64,000 bases of DNA from Streptomyces camponoticapitis (GCF_014646115.1 NZ_BMMV01000022.1:1-64000); one strand, 5' to 3'; shown: positions 1-8,848, numbered from the stretch's first letter. The notes: a model not told the origin generated them from the letters alone. Translations and numbers: made by a program.

Positions 1-48
1 TCAGGGCCATCGGCAAGCCCGGAAGATCTTGGTAGATAAAGAACAAGC

Positions 49-228
49 CTAGGGCGTGTTTTGAAAGTCCCGTCTGGCTCACGGCACCTGGCACGCACGC
101 TCGCCGCGTTGTCGGGTCGCCCGAGTACGCCCGGTACGAGAGCGATCCTCCCCCTTGCGATCGCACGCACCAGACGCCGTGAGCCCCGCCCTGCGGGCGG
201 ACGACGCCACTTTCAAAACACGCCCTAG
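49..228. repeat. MITE-like inverted-repeat element, copy 1
   Basis: A 20-bp perfect terminal inverted repeat (CTAGGGCGTGTTTTGAAAGT at 49-68, its complement at 209-228) bounds a 180-bp segment with no credible gene. The two halves inside are also partly complementary, so the element can fold into one long hairpin. Its core, read on the minus strand, resembles the core of the second element at 8684-8848: both have a CGCAAG..GGAGGATCG stretch, then CGTACT.GG.CG, then CAACGC.GCGAG. The termini differ. I infer a non-autonomous transposon-like (MITE) family. It lies beyond the 3' end of the GHL10 gene. The first 48 bases of the window show nothing I recognise. Confidence 0.7.
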
Positions 229-269
229 GGCGTGTCCTGCGGCGCGTCCTCCTGGCCGGTCTTCGTGGA

Positions 270-1556
270 TCAGCCCTGCCGGGGCGGCCGAACCCGTGAC
301 TTGTAGTGGTCGGCCACCGCCCTCGCGAACGCGCCGTTCTTGTCGTTGACGCACTCCAGCGCGGAGAAGTAGCAGTGCCCGCGCACTTCCGGGTACTGCT
401 TCGCGAAGGTCAGATGACGGGAGACCTCCGCCACGTCCTGCCACGGCGCGGGCTGGGCGGGGTCCCCCGCCTTGTAGAGGGCCTCGCCGATGTACAGGTC
501 GACGCCCGTGCCCTTCACCACCTCGCTCCACCAGGGGACGAGCTTCGCGTAGTCGGCCGCGGCGAAGCCGATGTTCCAGTAGATCTGCGGGGTGATGTAG
601 TCGATCCAGCCCTCCTTGACCCACTTCCGGGTGTCGGCGTACAGATCGTCGTAGGTCTGCACGCCCGCCTTGGTGTCGGAGCCGGTCGGGTCGGTGGCGA
701 TGTTGCGCCACACCCCGAACGGGCTGATGCCGAAGGCGACGTGCTTCTTGATCTTCTTGATCCGCTCGGCCGTCTCGCGCACCAGCCGGTCGGTGTTGTC
801 GCGCCGCCAGGAGGCCTTGTCGGGGAAGCCCGCGCCGTACTTCGCGTACTGCGCGTCGTCCTCGAAGACCTGGCCGGCGACCGGGTACGGATAGAAGTAG
901 TCGTCCCAGTGCACCGCGTCGATGTCGTAGCGCCGTACGGCGTCGAGCATCGCGTCCTGGACGAATTTCCTGACCTCCGGGATGCCCGGGTTGTAGTACA
1001 GCTTCCCGCCGTACGGAAGGACCCAGTCCGGGTGCTTGCGCGCCGGGTGGCTCGGGATGAGCCTCGACGGGTCCGTGTGGTTGGCCACGCGGTACGGGTT
1101 GAACCAGGCGTGCAGTTCGAGACCCCGCTTGTGGGCCTCCTTCACGGCCGTACCCAGTGGGTCCCAGCCCGGGTCCTTGCCCTGTACGCCGGTCAGACAC
1201 TCGGCCCACGGCTCGAACGGCGAGGGCCACAGCGCGTCGGCGGTCGGCCGCACCTGGAAGACGACGGTGTTCAGCTTCCGGTCGACGGCGGTGTCCAGGA
1301 ACTTCAGGAGTTCCGCGCGCTGTTCGGCCGCCGGCAGTCCGGGCTTCGACGGCCAGTCGCGGTTGACGACCGTGGCGAGCCACATTCCGCGCAGTTCGGT
1401 GTGTGTGCTGTGCCGGCCACCGGACCCGGCGGCGCCCTCCGCGCCCGCCGCCGCCCCGTTGGCCGCGGTCGCGGCGACGGCCTCGCCCGCCACCGCCAGC
1501 GACGTGAGCGCGCCGGCCGTTGCCGCCACGAACCCTCTTCTACCGATTTGCCGCAT
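270..1556 (-). CDS. Tat-exported GHL10 family glycoside hydrolase (DigH/YngK-like)
   Basis: A 428-residue protein with a twin-arginine signal (GRRGFVA at residues 5-11, then an Ala-rich hydrophobic stretch), so it is expected to be exported folded. The mature part starts with the GHL10 hallmark ELRGMWLATVVNRDWP and continues with LNTVVFQVRPTADALWPS and LHAWFNPYRVA, typical of the TIM-barrel glycosyl-hydrolase-like 10 family. The E. coli member DigH cleaves peptide-free peptidoglycan glycans, so a role in cell-wall turnover is likely, but the substrate here is inferred. The gene is monocistronic and divergent from the acyl-CoA dehydrogenase at 1715. Its stop codon and last few codons fall inside a stretch (258-276) matching the end of the second MITE-like element at 18 of 19 positions, so the C-terminal tail may be repeat-derived. 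Confidence 0.85.
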   Translation of the reverse strand: MRQIGRRGFVAATAGALTSLAVAGEAVAATAANGAAAGAEGAAGSGGRHSTHTELRGMWLATVVNRDWPSKPGLPAAEQRAELLKFLDTAVDRKLNTVVFQVRPTADALWPSPFEPWAECLTGVQGKDPGWDPLGTAVKEAHKRGLELHAWFNPYRVANHTDPSRLIPSHPARKHPDWVLPYGGKLYYNPGIPEVRKFVQDAMLDAVRRYDIDAVHWDDYFYPYPVAGQVFEDDAQYAKYGAGFPDKASWRRDNTDRLVRETAERIKKIKKHVAFGISPFGVWRNIATDPTGSDTKAGVQTYDDLYADTRKWVKEGWIDYITPQIYWNIGFAAADYAKLVPWWSEVVKGTGVDLYIGEALYKAGDPAQPAPWQDVAEVSRHLTFAKQYPEVRGHCYFSALECVNDKNGAFARAVADHYKSRVRPPRQG

Positions 1557-1714
1557 TTATTGACCCCTCGTCGGTTATCTCGGTCGGATGTTGCCGCACA
1601 GCATGCCCGCCCCGGCCCGCCGTGCACACACCTGCGCGGAGTAACGTCGGGGGCCGGGACGGGCACCGGAATCACACGGGGCCCGGCAGGACTGGGACCA
1701 GGGAAAGGCACGAT

Positions 1715-2575
1715 GTGACCGACATCGAACGCGTCGGAGTGGTGGGCTGCGGCCAGATGGGCGCAGGCATCGCGGAGGTGTGCGCGCGCAGCGGCCTTGC
1801 GGTGATGGTCGCCGAGACCACCGGCGAGGCCCTGGAGATAGGGCGCACCCGCCTCTTCAACTCCCTCTCGAAGGCCGCCGAACGCGGCAAGATCACCGAG
1901 GAGGAGCGCGACGCGACGCTCGGCAGGCTCAGTTTCACCACCGACCTCGGGGAGTTCGCCGACCGTGATCTGGTGATCGAGGCCGTCGTCGAGAACGAGC
2001 AGGTCAAGACGGAGATCTTCCAGGTCCTGGATCAGGTCGTGACCCGCGCCGACGCGATCCTGTCGTCCAACACCTCCTCCATCCCGCTGGTCAAGCTGGC
2101 CGTCGCGACGTCCCGTCCCGACCAGGTGATCGGCATCCACTTCTTCAACCCGGCACCGGTCCAGCAGCTGGTCGAGCTGATCCCGGCACTGACGACGTCC
2201 GACGACACGGTCAAGCGCGCCGAGGCCGTCGTCCAGGACGTGCTGGGCAAGCACGCGATCCGCGCCCAGGACCGGTCCGGTTTCGTGGTGAACGCCCTGC
2301 TTATTCCTTATCTCCTCTCGGCCATCCGGATGTTCGAGTCCGGTATCGCGAGCCGCGAGGACATCGACAACGGCATGGAGATGGGCTGCGCCCACCCGAT
2401 GGGCCCGCTCAAGCTCGCCGATCTGATCGGCCTGGACACGGTCGCGTCGGTCGCCGACTCGATGTACGCGGAGTACAAGGAGCCGCTGTACGCCGCTCCC
2501 CCGCTGCTTCAGCGCATGGTGGACGCGGGGCGCCTCGGCCGCAAGTCGGGCTCGGGCTTCTACCCGTACGGCTGA
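1715..2575 (+). CDS. 3-hydroxybutyryl-CoA dehydrogenase
   Basis: A 286-residue NAD-dependent 3-hydroxyacyl-CoA dehydrogenase of the FadB2/PaaH/Hbd type. It interconverts 3-hydroxyacyl-CoA and 3-oxoacyl-CoA in fatty-acid or butyryl-CoA metabolism. The N-terminal Rossmann motif GxGxxG is at residues 11-16 (GCGQMG), the NAD-domain signature SSNTSSIP follows, and the catalytic histidine is in IGIHFFNP (His142). The C-terminal dimerisation domain contains GFVVNALLIPYL and ends in the family-typical GRLGRKSGSGFYPY. The start is GTG at 1715, preceded by AGGGAAAGG; the ATG two bases earlier runs straight into a stop in its own frame. Length matches the family. It stands alone, convergent with the NUDIX gene and separated from it by a terminator. 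Confidence 0.92.
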   Translation: MTDIERVGVVGCGQMGAGIAEVCARSGLAVMVAETTGEALEIGRTRLFNSLSKAAERGKITEEERDATLGRLSFTTDLGEFADRDLVIEAVVENEQVKTEIFQVLDQVVTRADAILSSNTSSIPLVKLAVATSRPDQVIGIHFFNPAPVQQLVELIPALTTSDDTVKRAEAVVQDVLGKHAIRAQDRSGFVVNALLIPYLLSAIRMFESGIASREDIDNGMEMGCAHPMGPLKLADLIGLDTVASVADSMYAEYKEPLYAAPPLLQRMVDAGRLGRKSGSGFYPYG

Positions 2576-2578
2576 GTA

Positions 2579-2630
2579 CGGGCTTCCACCCGTCCGGCCG
2601 GGTCCCCCGGCCGCCGACGACGGAAGCCCG
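2579..2630. terminator. bidirectional terminator hairpin between convergent genes
   Basis: A 9-bp outer stem (CGGGCTTCC at 2579-2587 with GGAAGCCCG at 2622-2630) encloses an inner GGCCGGG-TCC-CCCGGCC hairpin at 2596-2612. It sits between two converging stop codons. There is no strong T tract, as is common in Streptomyces. Confidence 0.6.
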
Positions 2631-2642
2631 GTCCGCCAGGCG

Positions 2643-3182
2643 CTAGCCGCCGCCTCCCAGGCGCAGATGATGGAGCATCAGCAGTCCGGCCGCCATGTTG
2701 GCGGCCGGCACCTCACCTCGCGCGATCATCTCGGGAACGAGCCCCAGCGGGACCCACTCCCGGCGGGAGGATTCGAAGTCGTCCTGCGGATACCCGGTGT
2801 AGGTCGCCGCGTCCGACCAGTAGAGATGGTGCCTGGCGTCGGTCAGTCCGTTGGACGGCTCGACGGTGAGCAGATGCCGGAGGCGGCCGGGCCGCCACCC
2901 CGTCTCCTCCTCCATCTCCCGCGCCGCCGCCCCCTCGACGGACTCGCCGTCCTCGACCACTCCGGCGGCGAGTTCCCAGCCCCAGCTGTCGGTGATGAAG
3001 CGGTGCCTCCAGAGCATCAGCACCTCGTTGGCCTCGTTGACCGCCGTCGCCACCGCCACCGGGCGGAGCCGGATGAGGAAGTGGTCCAGGTGCCGGCCGT
3101 TGGGGAGTTCGACGTCCGCCAGATTGACCTGGAACCAGCGATTTTCATACACAGTCTGTTCGCTTAAGTTCGCCCACTGCAC
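2643..3182 (-). CDS. NUDIX hydrolase (ADP-ribose pyrophosphatase-like)
   Basis: A 179-residue NUDIX protein. The complete Nudix box GX5EX7REUXEEXGU is at residues 74-96 (Gly74, Glu80, Arg88-Glu89, Glu92-Glu93, Gly95), so all metal-binding and catalytic residues are present. The fold N-terminal to the box (HFLIRLRPVAVATAVNE) resembles the ADP-ribose/NDP-sugar pyrophosphatase branch. The substrate cannot be fixed from sequence; hydrolysis of a nucleoside diphosphate linked to another moiety is all that is safe. The start is GTG at 3182. It lies 51 bp downstream of the TPR regulator on the same strand, so the two may share a transcript. Confidence 0.9.
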   Translation of the reverse strand: MQWANLSEQTVYENRWFQVNLADVELPNGRHLDHFLIRLRPVAVATAVNEANEVLMLWRHRFITDSWGWELAAGVVEDGESVEGAAAREMEEETGWRPGRLRHLLTVEPSNGLTDARHHLYWSDAATYTGYPQDDFESSRREWVPLGLVPEMIARGEVPAANMAAGLLMLHHLRLGGGG

Positions 3183-3233
3183 GGTTTTGCCACCTTCCGG
3201 TTGGGAGTTGGCAATATCGCAGCAGTCACGTCC

Positions 3234-4571
3234 TCACAGGGGAACGCGCAAGGCCCGTGCGATGAATCCGGCCGCTTCCGTCGCCTCCGCCGAGCCGCTC
3301 TCCAGCAGCCCCAGCCGCACCATGCCCATCCGGTCCCTGAGCCGCAGCGACTCCATTCCCCGGGCACGCTCGGCCATCTCCCTCGCCGTACGGGCCGCCC
3401 GGTCCGGTTCGCCCTGCCGCAGCTCGATCTGGCTGAGCATCGCGAGCCGGTGCACCCGCCCCCGGTCGTGCGCCGGCGCGCCCACCGCCTCCGTGGCGTG
3501 CGTCCGCGCGGCCGTCAGTTCGCCGAGGCTCAGCAGCGCCTCCGCGACCTGCACGTTGACCAGGCCCGGTTCGACATAGCCGGTCTCGTCCGGCTCCTGC
3601 CCCGGTCTGATCCGCCCCGCCTCCGCCTCCGCCCGCCCGATGCACGCCCGCGCCCCGCTCCCGTCGCCGAGCAGGGCGTACGACTTGGCCTGCATCGCGT
3701 ACAGATCGGCGGCCAGTGCCGGTGTGATCGCCCGCCCCGCCGTACGCAGCGCCGCCTCGGCGAAGGCCACCGCCTGCCGGTACTCCCCCATGAACAGCGA
3801 CTGGTTGACGAGCAGCGCGACGGCGTACGCGCCGAGTCCGGTGTCCCCGCTGGCCTTCGCCAGCCGCAGCGCCTGGTGGAAGTAGCGCTGAGCGAGCCCC
3901 TGCGCGTCGGAGTCGTACGCGCAGATACCGGCCACCGCCACCAACCCACCGGTGGCGCGGTGCAGTTGGCGGCCCGTCGCGTCGCTGTAGCCGCCGCGCA
4001 GCAGGGGCGCCGTCTCGGCGTTGAGGAAGCCCACGATCCGCGCGTGGGTGGCGAGTCCGCCCGCCCTGCGGTACATCAGCTCGTAGTGCGCCCTGGCCGT
4101 CCGCAGGAGTTCGACGTCGGCCGGGCCGACGCGGCCCGGCCCGACGCGCGAGACGTCCGCGTCCCCCGGCGGGTTCTCCCACTCCCAGACCGGCATCACG
4201 GCGTGCGTACCGGTGATGGCGGGCGCGGCCACGACGTGACCGCGCTGCTGCTGGTCGGAGCGCCACAGCGCGGTGGCCCGCTCCACGAAGACCGAGAGGG
4301 TGGCGTCGCGGCCCGGTGTCCCGGGGCTCACGCCCAGGCCGATGTCGTCGAGCGTGAGGGTGCGCCCCAGGCGTTCCCCCAGCACCTGACAGATCAGCTC
4401 GGGCACCTGGCCCCGTGGCCGCTGGCCCCTCAACCACCGCAGCACAGACGTGTGTTCGTACCGGAGGCCGAGCCCGCACGTCTGTCCCGCCCGGTTGACC
4501 CGGGCGGCGAACCCGGCGTGGGACATGCCCGCCTCGTCGATCAGGGAATCCAGCAGGGTGTTGGGCTGCAT
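3234..4571 (-). CDS. TPR-domain transcriptional regulator-like protein
   Basis: A 445-residue protein. The N-terminal 80 or so residues resemble the divergent helix-turn-helix found in Streptomyces regulators of the NsdA/TPR type (MSHAGFAARVNRAG, then ..EHTSVLRWLRGQRPR, then ..ICQVLGERLGRTLTLDDIGL). The rest is a run of alpha-helical tetratricopeptide-like repeats, rich in Ala and Leu (for example GLAQRYFHQALRLAKASGDTGLG). Members of this family affect antibiotic production and sporulation in Streptomyces, but its target here is unknown. The ATG at 4571 is preceded by GGAGGGG on the minus strand; the open frame runs on upstream to 4895 but lacks coding character and a ribosome site there. No signal peptide, so it is cytoplasmic. 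Confidence 0.8.
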   Translation of the reverse strand: MQPNTLLDSLIDEAGMSHAGFAARVNRAGQTCGLGLRYEHTSVLRWLRGQRPRGQVPELICQVLGERLGRTLTLDDIGLGVSPGTPGRDATLSVFVERATALWRSDQQQRGHVVAAPAITGTHAVMPVWEWENPPGDADVSRVGPGRVGPADVELLRTARAHYELMYRRAGGLATHARIVGFLNAETAPLLRGGYSDATGRQLHRATGGLVAVAGICAYDSDAQGLAQRYFHQALRLAKASGDTGLGAYAVALLVNQSLFMGEYRQAVAFAEAALRTAGRAITPALAADLYAMQAKSYALLGDGSGARACIGRAEAEAGRIRPGQEPDETGYVEPGLVNVQVAEALLSLGELTAARTHATEAVGAPAHDRGRVHRLAMLSQIELRQGEPDRAARTAREMAERARGMESLRLRDRMGMVRLGLLESGSAEATEAAGFIARALRVPL

Positions 4572-4979
4572 ATGGCCCCTCCGGAGCTCGGAGGCCACAG
4601 CGTAATGGAGCGGGACATCGCACGGGGTGTGAACGTAATGCCCGGATCTGGCCATTGTGCGCCCTGTCACGCCCGGCGCCGCCGCTGTTGACTGGTCGCC
4701 TCGCAAAGAGCGGCCGGGCCGCCGCACTCCCCCTCGTGCGGTACGGCGGCCCACCTCGCGTCGTCCGCCCCGCCAACCTGCCCGACTCCGCGGCGGGGCG
4801 GGCGGCGCACCGGCCGCGTCAGCGGTTGCGAGGCGGATACGGCGCAGTGTTCGTCCCCCCGGCCTGCGCCGGTATCCGTGTGAGTCCCACCTCACCGAGA
4901 GAGAACGGCCGAGGGGCGCGACCGGACCTGAATCCGGACGCGCCCCTCGGTCGTTCGGCCGTTTCCGTGCCGCGCGGGC
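4572..4979. other. 408-bp intergenic region: regulator promoter side and pheT terminator
   Basis: No convincing gene is present; open frames here are high-GC artefacts. The left part must hold the promoter of the TPR regulator. The right part holds the terminator of pheST. I see no other conserved element. Confidence 0.5.
4903..4956 (-). terminator. pheST terminator
   Basis: An 18-bp stem with one mismatch (4903-4920 with 4939-4956). The intervening 18 bases contain a further short stem (CCGGA..TCCGG). On the minus strand it is followed by TCTCTCTCGG. It begins 24 bp after the pheT stop. Confidence 0.7.
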
Positions 4980-7529
4980 TCACGCCCCCCGCAGCACCGC
5001 GCCCGTACGCTCGGCAGCCAGCGCCACCGCGCTGTCGCGCGCGGCGGACGCCTCGTCCACGGTCAGTGTCCGGTCCGCGGCGCGGAAGCGGAGCGCGTAC
5101 GCCAGGGACTTGCGCCCCTCGCCCAGCTGCTCACCGGTGAACACGTCGAACAGCCGGAGCGATTCGAGCAGTTCACCCGCGCCCTCGCGAAGCGCCCGCT
5201 CCACATGGGCGGCCGGCACGTCCTCGGCCACGACCAGGGCCACGTCCTGGGTGGCGACCGGGAAGGTCGAGATCCGCGGCGCCCGCAGCGGGCCCGTGCC
5301 CGCCCGCTCCACGAGGTCCAGTTCGAGCTCCATGGCGCAGGTGCGCTCCGGCAGGCCGTACGCCTTGATGACGCGCGGGTGCACCTCACCGGCGTGGCCG
5401 ACCAGGGTCCGCTCGCCGTCCACCGTGACGTACAGCGCCGCGCAGCGGCCGGGGTGCCACGGCGCGTACTGGCCGGACTCCACCGTCAGCTCCGCGCCTG
5501 CCTCGGCGGCGACCGTACGCGCCGCCTCGACCGCGTCGGCCCAGTCGGCGGGGCGGCCCGCGCCCCACCAGCCGGCCTGCTCACGCGCACCGGCGAGGAC
5601 CACGGCCGCGTGGCGCGGCTGCCGGGGCAGCGCGGCGTCGAGCGACGCGAGCTGTTCCGGGGTGGGGCGCCGGTCGACGGGCAGCCTGGCCGGTACCTTC
5701 TCCTCGCCCGTGGGGCGGAAGACCAGGCCCGACTCGTACAGCGCCAGATCGTGCGAGCCGCGGCCGTCGTTACGGCGCAGCGCGCCGAAGAGGCCCGGCA
5801 GCAGGGTCGTGCGCATCGCGGGCTCGGTGTCGACGAGCGGGTTGACGAGGTCGACCGTACGGCGACGGTCGTCGTCGGCGTCCAGTCCGAGCTGGTCGAG
5901 CTGCGCCGTACCGATGAACGGGTAGTTCAGCACCTCGACATAGCCCGCGCCCGCCAGCGCGCGGCCGACCCTGCGGTACAGCCGCTGCCGCTCGGTGAGC
6001 CCGCGACCGGCCGGCGGCCTGGGCAGCGTGGAGGGCAGATTCTCGTACCCCTCCAGCCGGATGACCTCTTCGGCGAGGTCGTTGATCTCGCGCAGGTCGG
6101 GACGCCAGCTCGGGACGGTGACGATCAGCTCGTCCTGTCCCTGGACGTCGCAGCCGACCTGCTGGAGCCTGCGGACGACGGTCTCCCTGCCGTACGCGAG
6201 CCCGGCCACCCGGTCGGGGTGGTCGGCGGCCATCGTGATGGTGTGCGGGCCGGACGGTGCGACGACCTCGGTGACACCGGCCTCCGCCGAGCCGCCCGCG
6301 AGCAGCACGAGCAGATCGACGGTCCGCTGCGCCGCCGCCGGGGCGGCGTGCGGGTCGACGCCGCGCTCGAAGCGCCTGGACGCCTCGGAGGCCAGCTTGT
6401 GCCGGCGCGCGGTACGGGCGATGGAGATCGGCTCGAAGTGCGCCGCCTCGATGACGACCTCGGTGGTGCCGCGCGCCGCGCGAGCGGCGGCGGACGAGGA
6501 GAGCGGACTCGGCGCGATCTCGCCGTCGGCGATCTCGGTGTCGGCGCCGCCCATCACACCGGCGAGGCCGATGGGACCGCGGTCGTCGGTGATGACGAGG
6601 TCGGCCGCGTCCAGGACGCGCTTGACGCCGTCGAGCGTGGTCAGTACCTCGCCCTGCTCGGCACGCCGGACACCGATCGCGCCCTCGACCCGCTTACGGT
6701 CGTACGCGTGCAGCGGCTGGCCGATCTCCAGCATCACGTAGTTGGTGATGTCGACGGCCAGCGAGATCGGCCGCATCCCGGCCTTCTGGAGCCTGCGCTT
6801 GAGCCAGATCGGCGAGCGCGCCTCGGGGTCGAGGCCGGTGACCGTCCGGGCGGTGAAGTGGTCGCAGCCGACGGAGTCGGCGATCTCCACACGGTGGCCG
6901 TAGGAGTTCGGCGCGGGCACGTCGAGCAGCGCCGGGTCGCGCAGCGGGAGCCCGTACGCGGTGGCGGTCTCGCGGGCGATGCCACGCATCGACAGGCAGT
7001 AGCCGCGGTCGGGTGTGACGGCGATGTCGAGGACCTCGTCGATGAGCTGGAGCAGCTCGATCGCGTCGGTGCCCACCTCATACTCCGGCGGCAGGACGAC
7101 GATGCCGCCGCTGCCGTCGTCGCCCATGCCGAGCTCGGCGCTGGAGCAGATCATGCCGTGCGAGGTCCGGCCGTACGTCTTGCGCGCGGAGATCTCGAAA
7201 CCGCCGGCCAGCACGGCGCCGGGCAGGACCACCACGACCTTGTCGCCGACGGCGAAGTTCCGCGCGCCGCAGATGACTTCCTGCGGTTCGCCGGTGCCGT
7301 TGGCGTCCCCGACGTCGAGGGTGCAGAAGCGGATGGGCTTCTTGAACTCCGTCAGCTCCTCGACGGTGAGGACCTTGCCGACGACGATCGGGCCCTTGAG
7401 GCCGGCGCCGAGCTGCTCGACCGTCTCGACCTCAAGACCGGCGGGGACGAGCCTGGCCTGCACGTCGCGGCCGGTCTCGGTGGCCGGCAGGTCGACGTAC
7501 TCCCGCAGCCAGGAAAGCGGGACGCGCAT
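4980..7529 (-). CDS. pheT: phenylalanyl-tRNA synthetase beta subunit
   Basis: The 849-residue beta chain of the alpha2-beta2 phenylalanyl-tRNA synthetase, which charges tRNA-Phe in the cytoplasm. It begins MRVPLSWLREYVDLP. Domains in order are the tRNA-binding OB fold (about residues 40-150; ICGARNFAVGDKVVVVLPG), the B3/B4 editing domain (about 210-400; VDITNYVMLEIGQPLHAYD), B5, and a C-terminal FDX-ACB anticodon-binding domain (about 755-848; RISTFPVATQDVALVV). Length is normal for actinobacteria. Its ATG overlaps the pheS stop by one base (TGATG), so the subunits are translationally coupled. An essential housekeeping gene with no oddities seen. Confidence 0.97.
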   Translation of the reverse strand: MRVPLSWLREYVDLPATETGRDVQARLVPAGLEVETVEQLGAGLKGPIVVGKVLTVEELTEFKKPIRFCTLDVGDANGTGEPQEVICGARNFAVGDKVVVVLPGAVLAGGFEISARKTYGRTSHGMICSSAELGMGDDGSGGIVVLPPEYEVGTDAIELLQLIDEVLDIAVTPDRGYCLSMRGIARETATAYGLPLRDPALLDVPAPNSYGHRVEIADSVGCDHFTARTVTGLDPEARSPIWLKRRLQKAGMRPISLAVDITNYVMLEIGQPLHAYDRKRVEGAIGVRRAEQGEVLTTLDGVKRVLDAADLVITDDRGPIGLAGVMGGADTEIADGEIAPSPLSSSAAARAARGTTEVVIEAAHFEPISIARTARRHKLASEASRRFERGVDPHAAPAAAQRTVDLLVLLAGGSAEAGVTEVVAPSGPHTITMAADHPDRVAGLAYGRETVVRRLQQVGCDVQGQDELIVTVPSWRPDLREINDLAEEVIRLEGYENLPSTLPRPPAGRGLTERQRLYRRVGRALAGAGYVEVLNYPFIGTAQLDQLGLDADDDRRRTVDLVNPLVDTEPAMRTTLLPGLFGALRRNDGRGSHDLALYESGLVFRPTGEEKVPARLPVDRRPTPEQLASLDAALPRQPRHAAVVLAGAREQAGWWGAGRPADWADAVEAARTVAAEAGAELTVESGQYAPWHPGRCAALYVTVDGERTLVGHAGEVHPRVIKAYGLPERTCAMELELDLVERAGTGPLRAPRISTFPVATQDVALVVAEDVPAAHVERALREGAGELLESLRLFDVFTGEQLGEGRKSLAYALRFRAADRTLTVDEASAARDSAVALAAERTGAVLRGA

Positions 7530-8659
7530 CAGATCTCCATCCCGAACGGCCGGGTGAACCGGACGTCACCCTCGACCATGTCTCGCATGTCTTCGACGTT
7601 GTGGCGGAACATCAGCATCCGCTCGATGCCGAACCCGAAGGCGAATCCGCTGTACTTCTCGGGGTCCACCCCGCAGGCGACGAGCACCTTCGGGTTGACC
7701 ATGCCGCAGCCGCCCAGCTCGATCCAGCCCTCGCTGCCGCAGGTGCGGCAGGGCCGGTCCGGGTTGCCGACGGACTCGCCGCGGCAGACGTAGCAGACCA
7801 TGTCCATCTCGGCGGACGGCTCGGTGAAGGGGAAGAAGTTCGGCCGCAGCCGGGTCTTCATGCCCTCACCGCCGAAGAGCTCCTGGACCATGTGGTCGAG
7901 GGTGCCCTTGAGGTCGGCCATGGTCAGGCCCTCGTCCACGGCGAGCAGCTCGACCTGGTGGAAGACCGGGGTGTGGGTGGCGTCCAGCTCGTCGGTGCGG
8001 TAGACGCGGCCCGGGCAGATGACATAGACGGGCGGCTCACGGTCGAGCATCGCGCGCGCCTGGACCGGCGAGGTGTGCGTACGCAGCACCACTCCGGACT
8101 CGTCGCCGGCCTTGCCGTCCCGGTCCTGGACGAAGAAGGTGTCCTGCATCTGGCGCGCCGGGTGGTCGGGCACGAAGTTCAGGGCGTCGAAGTTGAACCA
8201 CTCCGCCTCGACCTCGGGGCCGTCCGCCACCGCGTAGCCCATGGCCGTGAAGATGTCGGCGATGCGCTCCATCAGTGTGGTGAGCGGGTGCCTGGCGCCG
8301 GCCGGGACGCGGTCGTAGGGCAGGGTGACGTCCACCGCCTCCTCGACCAGCACCCGCGCGTCACGCTCGGCCTCCAGCTCCACCTGCCGGGCGGCGAGCG
8401 CCTTGTTCACGGCCGCGCGTGCCTGGCCGACACGCTTGCCCGCCTCGGCCTTGGCCTGCGGGGGCAGCGCGCCGATCTCACGGTTGGCGAGCGACAGGGG
8501 CGAGGTGCCGCCGGCGTGCGCCGTCTTCGCGTGAGCGAGCGCGTCGAGGTCGCCCGCGGCGGCGAAGGCGGCGAGCGCCTCGTCCCGCATGCGCTCGATC
8601 TCTTCCGGTTTCAGCGCCTCGACCTCGACTGGGTCGTACGACTTGTTGGGTGCGGACAT
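7529..8659 (-). CDS. pheS: phenylalanyl-tRNA synthetase alpha subunit
   Basis: The 376-residue catalytic subunit, a class II aminoacyl-tRNA synthetase. An N-terminal coiled-coil region (about residues 1-100) precedes the catalytic core. Visible core signatures include HPARQMQDTFFV, LRTHTSPVQARAM, the motif 2 region CPGRVYRTDELDATHTPVFHQVE, and motif 3 FGFGIERMLMFR near the C-terminus. A cluster CYVCRGES...CRTCGSEGW (four cysteines) could bind zinc, as seen in other actinobacterial PheS. The ATG at 8659 has GGAAGAG directly upstream. The second MITE-like element begins only 25 bp upstream of the start codon, so the native promoter must lie within or beyond it. Confidence 0.97.
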   Translation of the reverse strand: MSAPNKSYDPVEVEALKPEEIERMRDEALAAFAAAGDLDALAHAKTAHAGGTSPLSLANREIGALPPQAKAEAGKRVGQARAAVNKALAARQVELEAERDARVLVEEAVDVTLPYDRVPAGARHPLTTLMERIADIFTAMGYAVADGPEVEAEWFNFDALNFVPDHPARQMQDTFFVQDRDGKAGDESGVVLRTHTSPVQARAMLDREPPVYVICPGRVYRTDELDATHTPVFHQVELLAVDEGLTMADLKGTLDHMVQELFGGEGMKTRLRPNFFPFTEPSAEMDMVCYVCRGESVGNPDRPCRTCGSEGWIELGGCGMVNPKVLVACGVDPEKYSGFAFGFGIERMLMFRHNVEDMRDMVEGDVRFTRPFGMEI

Positions 8660-8683
8660 CTCTTCCCGTGCTTCCGGTTGGTT

Positions 8684-8848
8684 GGATCCTGTCCGGTCGG
8701 TCTTCGTGGGTCAGCCCGCGTTGCCTGGTGCCGTGCATCGCAAGGCGGAGGATCGTCCTCGTACTGGACGTACTTGGACGACTCCGGCAACGCAGCGAGG
8801 TGCGGTGCCAGGCTTCGCGGGCCCACGAAGACCGACCGGACAGGATCC
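8684..8848. repeat. MITE-like inverted-repeat element, copy 2, in the pheST leader
   Basis: A 27-bp perfect terminal inverted repeat (8684-8710 with 8822-8848; ends GGATCC) bounds a 165-bp segment. Inner sequences remain partly complementary (GCCCGCGTTGCCTGGTGCC against GGTGCCAGGCTTCGCGGGC), so the whole can fold into a long hairpin. The core resembles that of copy 1 in the opposite orientation. There is no open frame of note and no obvious target-site duplication. It lies between the sensor kinase and pheS. Confidence 0.75.

Noticed and set aside
49..228. Insertion sequence
   Set aside because: There is no transposase frame and only 180 bp; it is better described as a MITE-like repeat.
5205..7793. 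A very long open frame (862 codons) on the + strand opposite pheT
   Set aside because: Its composition (long Arg/Gly/Asp/Val runs, no domain) is that of an antisense shadow of a high-GC gene; pheT on the other strand is unmistakable.
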